Origin: Candidatus Margulisiibacteriota bacterium
GTDB taxonomy: Bacteria > Margulisbacteria > Termititenacia > Termititenacales > Termititenacaceae
Assembly: GCA_031267055.1 (NCBI GenBank)
Contig: JAIRZV010000069.1
Location: 1 to 32,720, forward strand
Reading direction: 5' to 3'
Length of the DNA: 32,720 nt
Shown: positions 1 to 6,992 of the stretch, in pieces
Layout: every line of letters begins with the position of its first letter
Numbering within the stretch: the stretch's first letter is position 1
Program-made: the position numbers and the translations under genes
The notes under the pieces: model-generated
The model's input: only the letters and a program-made list of their open reading frames with translations
Told to the model about the DNA's origin: nothing
Databases searched by the model: none

Positions 1-192
1 GAGATTTTTGGTTCGGGCACAGCGGCGGTCATCTCGCCGGTGGGCGCGCTGTATCACGAAGGCCGGGAATATGTGGTCGGCGGAGACAAGACCAAAGTCG
101 GCGCGCTGACGCAAAAACTCTATGATAATCTGACCGGCATTCAATACGGCAAGATTCCCGATCCTTTTGGCTGGCTGGTCAAGGTTTTGTGA
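1..192 (+). CDS. ilvE: Branched-chain amino acid aminotransferase, C-terminal end (partial)
   Basis: Frame 1 is open from the window edge to TGA at 190-192 and gives 63 residues. They begin EIFGSGTAAVISPVG and end in an IQYGKIPDPFGW block. The GTAAVISPV segment and the terminal LY..LTGIQ.G...DP.GW signature are typical of the C-terminus of class II-type branched-chain aminotransferases (the eukaryotic BCAT/YwaA-like fold-type IV PLP enzymes, about 340-360 aa). These interconvert Val, Leu and Ile with their 2-oxo acids, with glutamate as amino donor, in the cytoplasm. The PLP lysine lies outside the window. The gene stops directly against the convergent toxin gene, with no gap, so no terminator separates them. 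The family is clear; the symbol is less certain because only the end is visible. Confidence 0.85.
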   Translation, partial: EIFGSGTAAVISPVGALYHEGREYVVGGDKTKVGALTQKLYDNLTGIQYGKIPDPFGWLVKVL

Positions 193-534
193 TTACTCAA
201 CAATATCATTCTTATGGATTTCCAGAATTTTAGCTAGATTCCTAGCGATAAGATGCATTGTCCTATTCGACAGACTGCCAACTAGTTTGCCAAGCAAGCT
301 TTTTTCAACAGTAACAATTTTTTCGGTCATGACATAACTAATTTTTTTAAGTCCGTTTTCGGAGTTCGGATTAATTTTAACCCTAATCGAAATATTGTCC
401 GATTCAAAAGATGTAAGCAAACACAGAATTACGGAATTAAAATTATCATCAAGATTCGCCTGGACGATCACGACAGGACGGGCTTTTGAGGCATAATTAC
501 CGTCCTTTAAAGTCCAAATTTCACCGCGTTTCAC
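193..534 (-). CDS. MazF/PemK-like endoribonuclease toxin
   Basis: The protein starts VKRGEIWTL and carries RPVVIVQ at about residues 19-25. This is the hallmark N-terminus of the MazF/PemK SH3-like barrel mRNA interferases. I choose the GTG at 532-534 because an AAAGGA lies 6 nt before it and because family members begin with M-K-RGEIW. An ATG at 550-552 would add six residues and has no SD. The gene overlaps the end of the upstream antitoxin by 14 nt, the usual translational coupling of a toxin-antitoxin operon. The expected role is ribosome-independent cleavage of mRNA when the labile antitoxin is lost. At 113 aa it has normal family length. Confidence 0.8.
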   Translation of the reverse strand: MKRGEIWTLKDGNYASKARPVVIVQANLDDNFNSVILCLLTSFESDNISIRVKINPNSENGLKKISYVMTEKIVTVEKSLLGKLVGSLSNRTMHLIARNLAKILEIHKNDIVE

Positions 535-730
535 GCAATATCCTTTCGGCATAATGGTTCGCAAAATCCAGAGCTTCACGCTCGTTCTCAAACGGCTCGG
601 CATCTTCCCGACCTGTCAAAGAAGCTGGTAAAGAATCAGGGCGCTTCAGAAAAAGCACAAAAGAATATACACTCTCCTGTTGGGTTGGAGAAAGATTTTC
701 AATCTCTTCGAACAACTTGTCGATTGGCAT
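521..730 (-). CDS. Antitoxin of the MazF-like toxin (DUF2281-like)
   Basis: This small acidic 69-aa protein begins MPIDKLFEEIENLS and has a PFENEREALDFANHYAERIL tail. Its helical N-terminus (l..ei..Ls...q.ev..Fv.fLk) resembles DUF2281-type antitoxins found beside MazF/PemK or PIN toxins. The start is the ATG at 728-730, which has GGAAG about 6 nt upstream. A TTG two codons earlier is possible. An extended -10 (TGA-TATAAT) lies about 21 nt upstream. It should bind and neutralise the overlapping toxin and repress the operon; both roles are inferred from context. Confidence 0.7.
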   Translation of the reverse strand: MPIDKLFEEIENLSPTQQESVYSFVLFLKRPDSLPASLTGREDAEPFENEREALDFANHYAERILRETR

Positions 731-751
731 ATTCAACTTCCTTATTTAACG

Positions 752-757
752 ATTATA
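752..757 (-). promoter_or_regulatory. Extended -10 promoter of the toxin-antitoxin operon
   Basis: On the minus strand this reads TGA-TATAAT, a perfect -10 hexamer with the TGn extension. It lies 21 nt before the antitoxin ATG, with GGAAG between. No convincing -35 is seen. Confidence 0.6.
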
Positions 758-799
758 TCATATTCAGGCCAGCACGCGCTCCGCTGCCTGTCCCTTGTC

Positions 800-1339
800 C
801 TAAAGAGCAGTGCCTTTTTTGGGGATAAAAAACGCTCCCATATCAATGCCCTCAAACTCCAGCAGCTTGTATTTAGTCCCGATACCGCCTGCGTAGCCGG
901 TCAAACTTCCATTTGAGCCTACAACCCGATGGCAGGGGATAATGATAGAGATAGGGTTATGCCCGACCGCGCCGCCAACAGCCTGTGCGGACATTCTTGC
1001 TTTGCCTGACTTTACCGCCATCTTTTTGGCAATGTCGCCGTAAGTGGTAACTTCGCCGTAGGGAATCGACCGCAGAATATCCCATACACCCTGACGGAAC
1101 TCGCCGCCGATCGGGGCTAACGGCAGCTCGGACACGTCCGGTTTTTTACCCGCAAAATAACGGTCAAGCCAGTTCTTCGTTTCGCTGAACACAGGTAGGT
1201 CATCCTGTTCGTCTGCCTTTTTAGGTAATGTGTCTCTATGATATTTCTGCCCTTCTATCCAGAGACCCACGAGATTCTGCCCATCGCTGGCGAGTGTGAA
1301 GTTGCCTAACGGCGATTGATAAGTCGTGGAATAATACAT
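800..1339 (-). CDS. ogt: Methylated-DNA--protein-cysteine methyltransferase
   Basis: This suicide repair enzyme moves the methyl group of O6-methylguanine (and O4-methylthymine) in DNA onto its own cysteine. The active-site motif PCHRV is at residues 135-139 (acceptor Cys136). The preceding VGGAVGHNPISII and the following GSLTGYAGG are the conserved DNA-binding and active-site segments. The N-terminal ribonuclease-like subdomain starts YYSTTYQSPLG. At 179 aa it matches single-domain Ogt/AdaB and lacks the Ada regulator domain. An AAGGA lies about 6 nt before the ATG. It sits 9 nt downstream of the dehydrogenase gene and is probably co-transcribed with it. The C-terminus (KKGTAL) runs slightly past the usual end. 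Confidence 0.93.
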   Translation of the reverse strand: MYYSTTYQSPLGNFTLASDGQNLVGLWIEGQKYHRDTLPKKADEQDDLPVFSETKNWLDRYFAGKKPDVSELPLAPIGGEFRQGVWDILRSIPYGEVTTYGDIAKKMAVKSGKARMSAQAVGGAVGHNPISIIIPCHRVVGSNGSLTGYAGGIGTKYKLLEFEGIDMGAFFIPKKGTAL

Positions 1340-1348
1340 TGCCTGTCC

Positions 1349-2218
1349 TTATGATCGATTATACACCACATCATCAGCGTCGGTAGAATAAGCTAATTCT
1401 TTTTGCGCTTCCAATTCCGCCAACCTTGATGTTAAGGCAGCTTTTATATCCGCATAAGCGTCACTGCCCAGCGCCAGACGCAACGGGCCGTTTCCATCGT
1501 CAACGCACTGAATAATTACCTTTGCCATTTTCTGCGGATCGCCAGGGATCAAATCCCGATCCACAACTTCTTTGGTATGCAAGCTCTGATGAACTCTTTT
1601 AAAATTTCTGGCGGGTTGATCGTTGTAGGCAGCCAATTCCGGACCAAACACGCCGCGATTGGCAAAAAATCCAGTACGAATTCCGCCGGGTTCCGCCAGC
1701 GTGATTGTTATATTAAATGGAGCGGCTTCTTTCGCCAGCGTTTCAAACGCTCCCTCCACCGCCCATTTTGTAGCGCTATACAATCCTTGACCCGGATTGG
1801 CGAGATGTCCTACTTCACTGGAAATTTGAACAATGTGCCCTTTACCTCGCGATCTGAAATACGGCATGAAAGTGCGTGCAACCCGCAGCGAGCCAAAAAA
1901 ATTCGTTTGAAATATGTGTTCAATTTGCTCGTCGCTCACTTCTTCCACAGCCCCAAACAGTCCATATCCGGCATTGTTTACCAGCACATCAATGGTTCCA
2001 AAAGTTTCTATTGCCTGGCTTACTACCTGCTTGATAGCCTGTGGATCAGTTAAATCAAGGCTTGTCCGCCATAGACTTGAACCATATTTTTCCTGCAATT
2101 CATCAAGCGCTTGAGGTTTGCGTACAGTGGCGGCAACACGATCACCTCTTCCAAGCAATATTTCAAGCATTGGATAGGCCAGTCCGCCATTTGCGCCTGT
2201 AATAAACCATGTTTTCAT
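1349..2218 (-). CDS. Short-chain dehydrogenase/reductase (SDR)
   Basis: A classical SDR with a Rossmann fold binding NAD(P)(H). The cofactor loop TGANGGLA is at residues 7-14; its last canonical glycine is Ala. NNAG is at 81-84, the catalytic Ser at about 133-134, and the catalytic pair at Tyr147 and Lys151 (YSATK). A basic residue pattern after strand 2 (TVRKPQ) suggests NADP. The 289-aa length and the C-terminal AEPGGIRTGFF segment match oxidoreductases annotated only as 'SDR family', so the substrate cannot be given. An SD GGATGA precedes the ATG. The ogt gene follows 9 nt later, so the two form an operon. The pairing suggests a stress or detoxification role, by inference only. Confidence 0.85.
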   Translation of the reverse strand: MKTWFITGANGGLAYPMLEILLGRGDRVAATVRKPQALDELQEKYGSSLWRTSLDLTDPQAIKQVVSQAIETFGTIDVLVNNAGYGLFGAVEEVSDEQIEHIFQTNFFGSLRVARTFMPYFRSRGKGHIVQISSEVGHLANPGQGLYSATKWAVEGAFETLAKEAAPFNITITLAEPGGIRTGFFANRGVFGPELAAYNDQPARNFKRVHQSLHTKEVVDRDLIPGDPQKMAKVIIQCVDDGNGPLRLALGSDAYADIKAALTSRLAELEAQKELAYSTDADDVVYNRS

Positions 2219-2288
2219 CAGAAATCATCCATTTTAATTTTTACTTTTTTAATTTATCGCTTATTTTATGACGCGCGGGAATACATCA

Positions 2289-2519
2289 TTATTTTATCTT
2301 ATGCGCCGTAATTATTGTATAACTGTGCGCATTAACTGTTATTATACAATCATCTATATACACATACCAATTTTTTCCTTTTCTTGTTATGCGGCTGTGG
2401 GGATTTTTAATTTTTTTCCTGCACCAATTTACAATATCAACGGGATCAATACAGAGATTTTTCTTTATCCGCAACGCACCCAATGGCGTCGTATGAATTT
2501 TATCTACATTTGAGATCAT
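2289..2519 (-). CDS. DUF3781-family small protein
   Basis: This 76-aa protein has the pattern IHTTPLGALRIKKNL, then D.VDIVNWC..KI, then RKGKNWYV and ITVNAHSYTIITAHK. I recognise it as the DUF3781 family, widespread small cytosolic proteins of unknown function, often single genes near mobile or stress genes. The conserved half is the C-terminal ITVNA.SYTIITAH. There is no signal peptide or membrane segment. It stands alone in about 300 bp of AT-rich sequence. The family assignment comes from memory of the pattern; no function is claimed. Confidence 0.7.
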   Translation of the reverse strand: MISNVDKIHTTPLGALRIKKNLCIDPVDIVNWCRKKIKNPHSRITRKGKNWYVYIDDCIITVNAHSYTIITAHKIK

Positions 2520-2551
2520 ATTTAAGTTTCAATTTTAGCAGAAAGCCAAAA

Positions 2552-2668
2552 CTATTTTTTAGATTTCTTCAGCCTTTTGTGAAACAAACGGTTGACGCCG
2601 AAAGCGACGATCAGTTTTTCGGTTTCCTTTTTCGTTGTATAAATATTTTTTAATAAACTAGCCGACAT
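2552..2668 (-). CDS. Small ORF, 38 aa, basic C-terminus, strong SD
   Basis: This is an ORF of 38 codons plus stop, beginning MSASLLKNIYTTKK and ending in a lysine-rich tail (HKRLKKSKK). It is preceded by GGAGG at 6 nt from this ATG; an ATG directly before it (2669-2671) is only 3 nt from the SD and less likely. The strong SD and amphipathic, basic composition argue for a real small protein. No family is recognised. It is transcribed away from the GH94 gene, and the 170 bp between them would hold both promoters. Confidence 0.45.
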   Translation of the reverse strand: MSASLLKNIYTTKKETEKLIVAFGVNRLFHKRLKKSKK

Positions 2669-2840
2669 CATACCCCTCCAGTTACTTGGTTGCCGAATAT
2701 ATACCCGTTTTCCGCGCAAATATACGCGCGAATACAGCGAAAAAAATTGTTGCGTTTAGGTTGGGCAAAAGTTAAAAAACGGCTTGCTTTTTGCGACAGC
2801 CAAATGTTAGAGTACCGCATCATTTTTTGGGCGGTGCGGC

Positions 2841-5288
2841 ATGGTCAGTTACGGCTATTTTGATGATAAAAACAAAGAGTACGTGATCACCGATCCCAAA
2901 ACGCCTCTCAAGTGGATTAATTATATCGGCACGCTGCAATTCGGCGGTTTTGTCGACCATACCGGCGGTGCGCTGCTTTGCAAAGGCGATCCGGCGCTCA
3001 ACCGCATCACCAAATATATTCCGCAAATGCCGGCCGCGGAATTCAAGGGCTCTACATTATACGTGCGTTTCAAAACCAAAGATGGATATAAAGTTTTTTC
3101 GCCGTTTTTTGTGCCGACGCTGGATAAATACGATTTGTTCGAGTCGCATGTCGGCTTGAGTTATCAAAAAATCGTTTCGGAGTTTTACGGCATTCGCGCC
3201 GAGGTTACGATTTTCGTGCCCAATGGCGAGCCGGTGGAGATTCGCGACATCACAATTACCAATAAATCCGGCCAGCCGCTGGAGATCGATGCGGCGCCAG
3301 TTGTGGAGTACACGCATTTTGACGCGCTGAAACAATTGACCAATGCGGACTGGGTGCCGCAGACTATGACCGCCCGTCTCAATGACCAGCACGGTTTCAA
3401 AATCGTAACGCAATATGCGTTTATGAAAAAAGACACGGCGGTCAATTATCTGACTTCCAATTATCCGATCTCGTCTTTTGAAACTGACCGCAAGAAATTT
3501 TTGGGCGACAATGAATACGGCTCTTGGGCCAATCCGCTCGCTCTGCAAAATGCCGAGTTGTCCAATTACGAAGCCAACCGCGGCAACAATATCGGCGCGC
3601 TGTTGCAGCATCTCGGGGTTTTGGCGGACGGCGAGAGCAAGCGGCTGATCGTCCTGCTCGGTCAGGACGAATCCGTCGAAAAAGCCTTGCCGTTGATCAA
3701 GAAATATCAAGACGTGAAAAATGTCGACGCGGCGTTTAAGGCGCTGGCGGATTTCTGGGACAAATATTTGGCGATCTTGCAGATCGAAACTCCCGACGCC
3801 GGATTTAATTCCATGGTCAATGTGCACAATCCGCGGCAATGTCAGGTGACCAAAAATTGGTCGCGCGATCTGTCCTACAATCAGCTGGGTTTCGGTGGCC
3901 GCGGCATCGGCTATCGCGATTCGTCGCAGGACATTATCGGCGTCATGGCGCACATGCCCGAGGAAGGCCTGGCGCTGTTGCGCAAAATTTTGAGTGTGCA
4001 AAAACCCGACGGCTCAGCCATGCATCAATTTTACGCTTCCACTATGGAGGCCAATGCCGGCGACAGCCGCGAAGAAAAAGGCCACGACTGGTATTCGGAC
4101 GATCATCTCTGGCCGATCTATCCGGTGACCGCGTATATCAAAGAAACCGGCAATACTGAAATCCTCGCTGAGGAAATTACCTTTTACGACAAGGCCAAAC
4201 CGCTCGAGCAGCGCGAAAAAGCCACGGTTTTTGAGCATCTCGACCGCGCGCTGGAGTTTACGCGCGCGCATGTCGGGCAGCACGGCCTGCCGCTGTTGGG
4301 TTTTGCCGACTGGAATGACACGGTCAATCTCAAAGGTGACGCGGAGTCCGTGTTTACCTGCTGTCTGTACGGACGCGCTTTGCTCAAGATGATCGAGCTG
4401 TGTGAATTTTTGCAAAAAAAAGAATACATTTCCAAATACAAAAAGTATTACGCGGAAATGAAGCAGGCTTTTCAAAAATCGACCTGGGACGGCGAATGGT
4501 TTGTGCGCTGGTTTGAAGCGGACGGCACGCCGCTCGGCTCGCACAAAAATGAAGGCAGCAAACTTTTTATCAATGCGCAGTCTTGGCCGCTGCTGTCCGG
4601 TTTTGCCGAGCCGGAAAAAGCCAAAATTGCTCTGGAAAGTCTGCGCCAAAAACTCAACACCAAGTACGGCGTGAAAATCAGCTGGCCGTCTTACAACGGC
4701 TTTGACTGGCGCAAAGGCGGCGTGACCACTTATCCGCCGGGCGCCAAAGAGAACGGTGGAATTTTCCTGCACACTAATCCTTGGGTTATGTTTGCCGAGA
4801 CACTGATGGGCCACGGTGACAGGGCGTTTGAATACTACAATCAAGTCAACCCCGCCACCAAAAATGAGATTATCGATATTTTTGAAGCCGCGCCGTACAA
4901 TTACCCGCAGAATATTTTGGGCGACGATCATCCGCAGTTCGGCCTCGGCCGCAATAGCTGGCTGTCCGGTACGGCGTCGTGGATGTACACGGTCAGCACG
5001 AAATATATTTTGGGCGTAATACCGACTTACGCCGGTTTGCAGATCAATCCCTGTATACCGCAGTCCTGGCCGGAGTTTAAGATGACCCGTGTTTACCGCG
5101 GCATTGCTTACCGTATCACGGTCAAAAATCCGGAAAAGGTCAGCAAGGGCGTGAAGAAAATCTTAGTCAACGGCCAAGAAATTAAAGGCATCGTGGTGCC
5201 GATCCAGTCTCAGGACGCGGCGGTCGAGGTCATTATGGGCAAAGGCGGAGAGACCGACGAATTGTCTAAAATTTATTGGCAAGTGTAG
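2841..5288 (+). CDS. GH94 disaccharide phosphorylase (cellobiose/chitobiose/cellobionate phosphorylase type)
   Basis: The 815-aa protein has the full architecture of inverting GH94 phosphorylases: an N-terminal beta-sandwich (MVSYGYFDD..., about 1-280), a helical linker, an (alpha/alpha)6 barrel (about 320-730) and a C-terminal beta domain. Conserved blocks include KNWSRDLSYNQLGF, GYRDSSQD, HDWYSDDHLWPIYPV, FADWND at 488-493 (Asp493, in the W-N-D triplet, is the expected general acid), GGVTTYPPG and NSWLSGTASWM. Such enzymes split a beta-linked disaccharide with phosphate, giving a sugar 1-phosphate and saving ATP. No signal peptide is seen, so it acts on imported sugar. The exact substrate is not readable from sequence. 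No transporter or sugar gene lies beside it. A weak SD (GGGCGG) precedes the ATG. A possible promoter TTGCTT-N18-TAGAGT lies about 30 nt upstream. Confidence 0.88.
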   Translation: MVSYGYFDDKNKEYVITDPKTPLKWINYIGTLQFGGFVDHTGGALLCKGDPALNRITKYIPQMPAAEFKGSTLYVRFKTKDGYKVFSPFFVPTLDKYDLFESHVGLSYQKIVSEFYGIRAEVTIFVPNGEPVEIRDITITNKSGQPLEIDAAPVVEYTHFDALKQLTNADWVPQTMTARLNDQHGFKIVTQYAFMKKDTAVNYLTSNYPISSFETDRKKFLGDNEYGSWANPLALQNAELSNYEANRGNNIGALLQHLGVLADGESKRLIVLLGQDESVEKALPLIKKYQDVKNVDAAFKALADFWDKYLAILQIETPDAGFNSMVNVHNPRQCQVTKNWSRDLSYNQLGFGGRGIGYRDSSQDIIGVMAHMPEEGLALLRKILSVQKPDGSAMHQFYASTMEANAGDSREEKGHDWYSDDHLWPIYPVTAYIKETGNTEILAEEITFYDKAKPLEQREKATVFEHLDRALEFTRAHVGQHGLPLLGFADWNDTVNLKGDAESVFTCCLYGRALLKMIELCEFLQKKEYISKYKKYYAEMKQAFQKSTWDGEWFVRWFEADGTPLGSHKNEGSKLFINAQSWPLLSGFAEPEKAKIALESLRQKLNTKYGVKISWPSYNGFDWRKGGVTTYPPGAKENGGIFLHTNPWVMFAETLMGHGDRAFEYYNQVNPATKNEIIDIFEAAPYNYPQNILGDDHPQFGLGRNSWLSGTASWMYTVSTKYILGVIPTYAGLQINPCIPQSWPEFKMTRVYRGIAYRITVKNPEKVSKGVKKILVNGQEIKGIVVPIQSQDAAVEVIMGKGGETDELSKIYWQV

Positions 5289-5297
5289 TTTTTAAAA

Positions 5298-6407
5298 TTA
5301 AATTGGCGGCAGATTTAATTCGTAGCGCACACTGCGGCCTTGACCGAATTGTTTTAATATTTTCCGGCGGTAAAGATAAGCGATTTCTCGGGCGGCGGTG
5401 GCCGTGCTGGTCTTGGTCATGGCCGTGTATTTGCGCGTGGTCAAGCCTCCCTCAAACTGGCCAAGGTCCAGCATTTTTTGTATAACTTTGCGCTGTCTGG
5501 CGGTGAGCACGACAGTTTTGATCGTGTTCCAAAAAGCGGCCTTGCGAAAAGCGGCGGAAATTATTTCCTGCGAATTTTGCAGGGCGTTGCAAAACATTTT
5601 TAGAAACCAGACGCGCCAATCGTCAAGTTGCCGCGCGCCGCATTGCGTGTTTCCCAGTATTTGATAATAAGCTTTGCGCTCGCGCATGATTTGCGCGGAC
5701 AGGCTGTAGGCGCGCAAAGCGGTTTTTTCGTCCTGCGCCATAGCCATATCTGTAATCGCGCGCGCCAATCTGCCATTGCCGTCGTCATAGGGATGAATAG
5801 TTATAAATTTGAGATGCGCGTCAGCCGCGCGCAGCAGGCCGTTGCTTTGTCCGGTGCTTTGCTTAAACCATTTAAGAAAAATGGCCAATTCTTTTTTGGC
5901 CTGTTTAGGCGGCGGCGCCATGTAATGGATTTTTTCATGCCCCAAATAACCGGACACGACCTGCATGTTGCCTTGCCGCGGCGCGCCGGCGGAAATGCGC
6001 CGCAAGCCGGAAAATCCTGTTGGGAAAAGAGCCGCGTGCCAGCCGTTCAATCTGGTCAGAACCAGCGGTCGCGCGTGCTGCCGCGTGGCGTCCAGCAGGA
6101 CTTCCACCAGACCGTCGACACTGCGGTCAATAGGCCGGCCAAATCCCTGCGGCAGGCCGAGCTTGGCCGCCACGGACGAACGCACGGACTCGACATTTAA
6201 TTCCATTCCTTCGATTTTGGCAGTTTGTAAAGTTTCGGCTATCAAAAGTTCGCCCTGTGCTTCGGTTTGCAGGCGCAGATCCAGAGCGGATATTTTGCCC
6301 AAAAGCTGTCCCTGCAAAAAACGCGCGCGGGCGACTAGCTCGGCCAGTTCTGGGCCGGCCAGCGCAAAATTTTGCCAGTTGGCATTCTGCCAGATGTACC
6401 GCCGCAT
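5298..6407 (-). CDS. Fic-family AMP-transferase with self-inhibitory helix and C-terminal winged helix
   Basis: This 369-aa protein combines a DUF4172-like N-terminal helical domain, the Fic core and a C-terminal winged-helix region (about 290-365). The Fic motif HPYDDGNGRLAR is at residues 205-216: catalytic His205, with the phosphate-binding GNGR following. An intact inhibitory motif (S/T)xxxE(G/N) is present as T62-AKI-E66-G67, which makes it a class II, auto-inhibited Fic. Such proteins transfer AMP from ATP to target-protein hydroxyls. The flap region is GNMQVVSGYLGHEKIHYM. The SD is AAGGAG at 5 nt. The gene ends 10 bp from the convergent GH94 stop. A palindromic array covers its promoter and SD region. 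The winged helix may let the protein repress itself, by inference. Confidence 0.88.
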   Translation of the reverse strand: MRRYIWQNANWQNFALAGPELAELVARARFLQGQLLGKISALDLRLQTEAQGELLIAETLQTAKIEGMELNVESVRSSVAAKLGLPQGFGRPIDRSVDGLVEVLLDATRQHARPLVLTRLNGWHAALFPTGFSGLRRISAGAPRQGNMQVVSGYLGHEKIHYMAPPPKQAKKELAIFLKWFKQSTGQSNGLLRAADAHLKFITIHPYDDGNGRLARAITDMAMAQDEKTALRAYSLSAQIMRERKAYYQILGNTQCGARQLDDWRVWFLKMFCNALQNSQEIISAAFRKAAFWNTIKTVVLTARQRKVIQKMLDLGQFEGGLTTRKYTAMTKTSTATAAREIAYLYRRKILKQFGQGRSVRYELNLPPI

Positions 6408-6418
6408 GTTTACTCCTT

Positions 6419-6498
6419 GATATGATTAGCTGGTCTAATCATATCATATTGTGATATGATTAGCAAGATTAATCGTATCGATTTTTGATATGATTTAG
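6419..6498. promoter_or_regulatory. Palindromic operator array upstream of fic
   Basis: GATATGATTAG (6419-6429) is followed after 5 bp by its exact inverse CTAATCATATC (6435-6445). The direct copy recurs at 6453-6463 and an imperfect inverse follows at 6469-6479 with two mismatches. A fifth partial copy (GATATGATTTAG) is at 6487-6498. The two dyads are centred 34 bp apart. The first abuts the fic SD, so a bound dimer would block both transcription and translation initiation. Candidate ligands are the upstream XRE protein or the Fic winged helix. Confidence 0.75.
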
Positions 6499-6509
6499 TG
6501 GCTGCGAAC

Positions 6510-6848
6510 TTAGCCGGTGCGCAGCGCACGCAGCAGCCGGAGCGAAATATGCTTTTTCTCGGAGTTGAGTCTGCGGAATTCAGTCAGGAGTTTTAGCTCA
6601 GCCAAGTTCTTTTTGTGAGGCTTGTCAAAATCTTTAAAAAAATAATCCAACGGGACGCCGTAAAATTCCGCTAGCTTGAACAGTGTTTCTAATTTGGGCG
6701 CTCCTTTTTTGCCCTTTTCTAAATATAGATAATTGGGAAAAGCCATGTCCAGCCCTAGAGCCGCATCTTGAATAGTCAGCCCCTGATTGACCCGTAATTC
6801 TTTTAAGAGTTTGCCGATATGTGTTTTCAGCTGATTGAGGTCTTCCAT
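6510..6848 (-). CDS. XRE-family (Cro/CI-type) transcriptional regulator
   Basis: The 112-aa protein has a helix-turn-helix spanning about residues 9-62: IGKLLKELRVNQGLTIQDAA, then the recognition region and YLEKGKKGAPKLETLFKLAEFYGVPLDYFF. This is the classical Cro/C1 HTH_3 layout. The remaining C-terminal 40 residues are basic and may mediate dimerisation. An SD AGGAAG precedes the ATG at 6-7 nt. It lies directly upstream of fic on the same strand, separated by the operator array, so it may repress fic, itself, or both. It is divergent from the tail-collar gene. Confidence 0.85.
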   Translation of the reverse strand: MEDLNQLKTHIGKLLKELRVNQGLTIQDAALGLDMAFPNYLYLEKGKKGAPKLETLFKLAEFYGVPLDYFFKDFDKPHKKNLAELKLLTEFRRLNSEKKHISLRLLRALRTG

Positions 6849-6958
6849 AAAACTTCCTATTCTTTGTAGAGCCTTATACTGTGTAGTTTATGATTATGTT
6901 TCCCAAAAATATATTTTTTATAATTAATAGTAATATTGCTTATAGTTAATAATAGTGT

Positions 6959-6964
6959 TATAAT
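6959..6964 (+). promoter_or_regulatory. Extended -10 promoter of the tail-collar gene
   Basis: TGT-TATAAT is a perfect -10 with TGn extension. The predicted start of transcription lies about 20 nt before the ATG, leaving a short leader with GGGAGG at 6980-6985. The DNA upstream is very AT-rich, with no clear -35. Confidence 0.65.
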
Positions 6965-6992
6965 GGATATATCAAACACGGGAGGTATGTTT

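Noticed and set aside
3057..4931. Two long antisense ORFs (over 300 codons each) opposite the GH94 gene
   Set aside because: Their translations are low-complexity, shadow-like and follow the codon bias of the sense gene; the sense frame has clear GH94 motifs.
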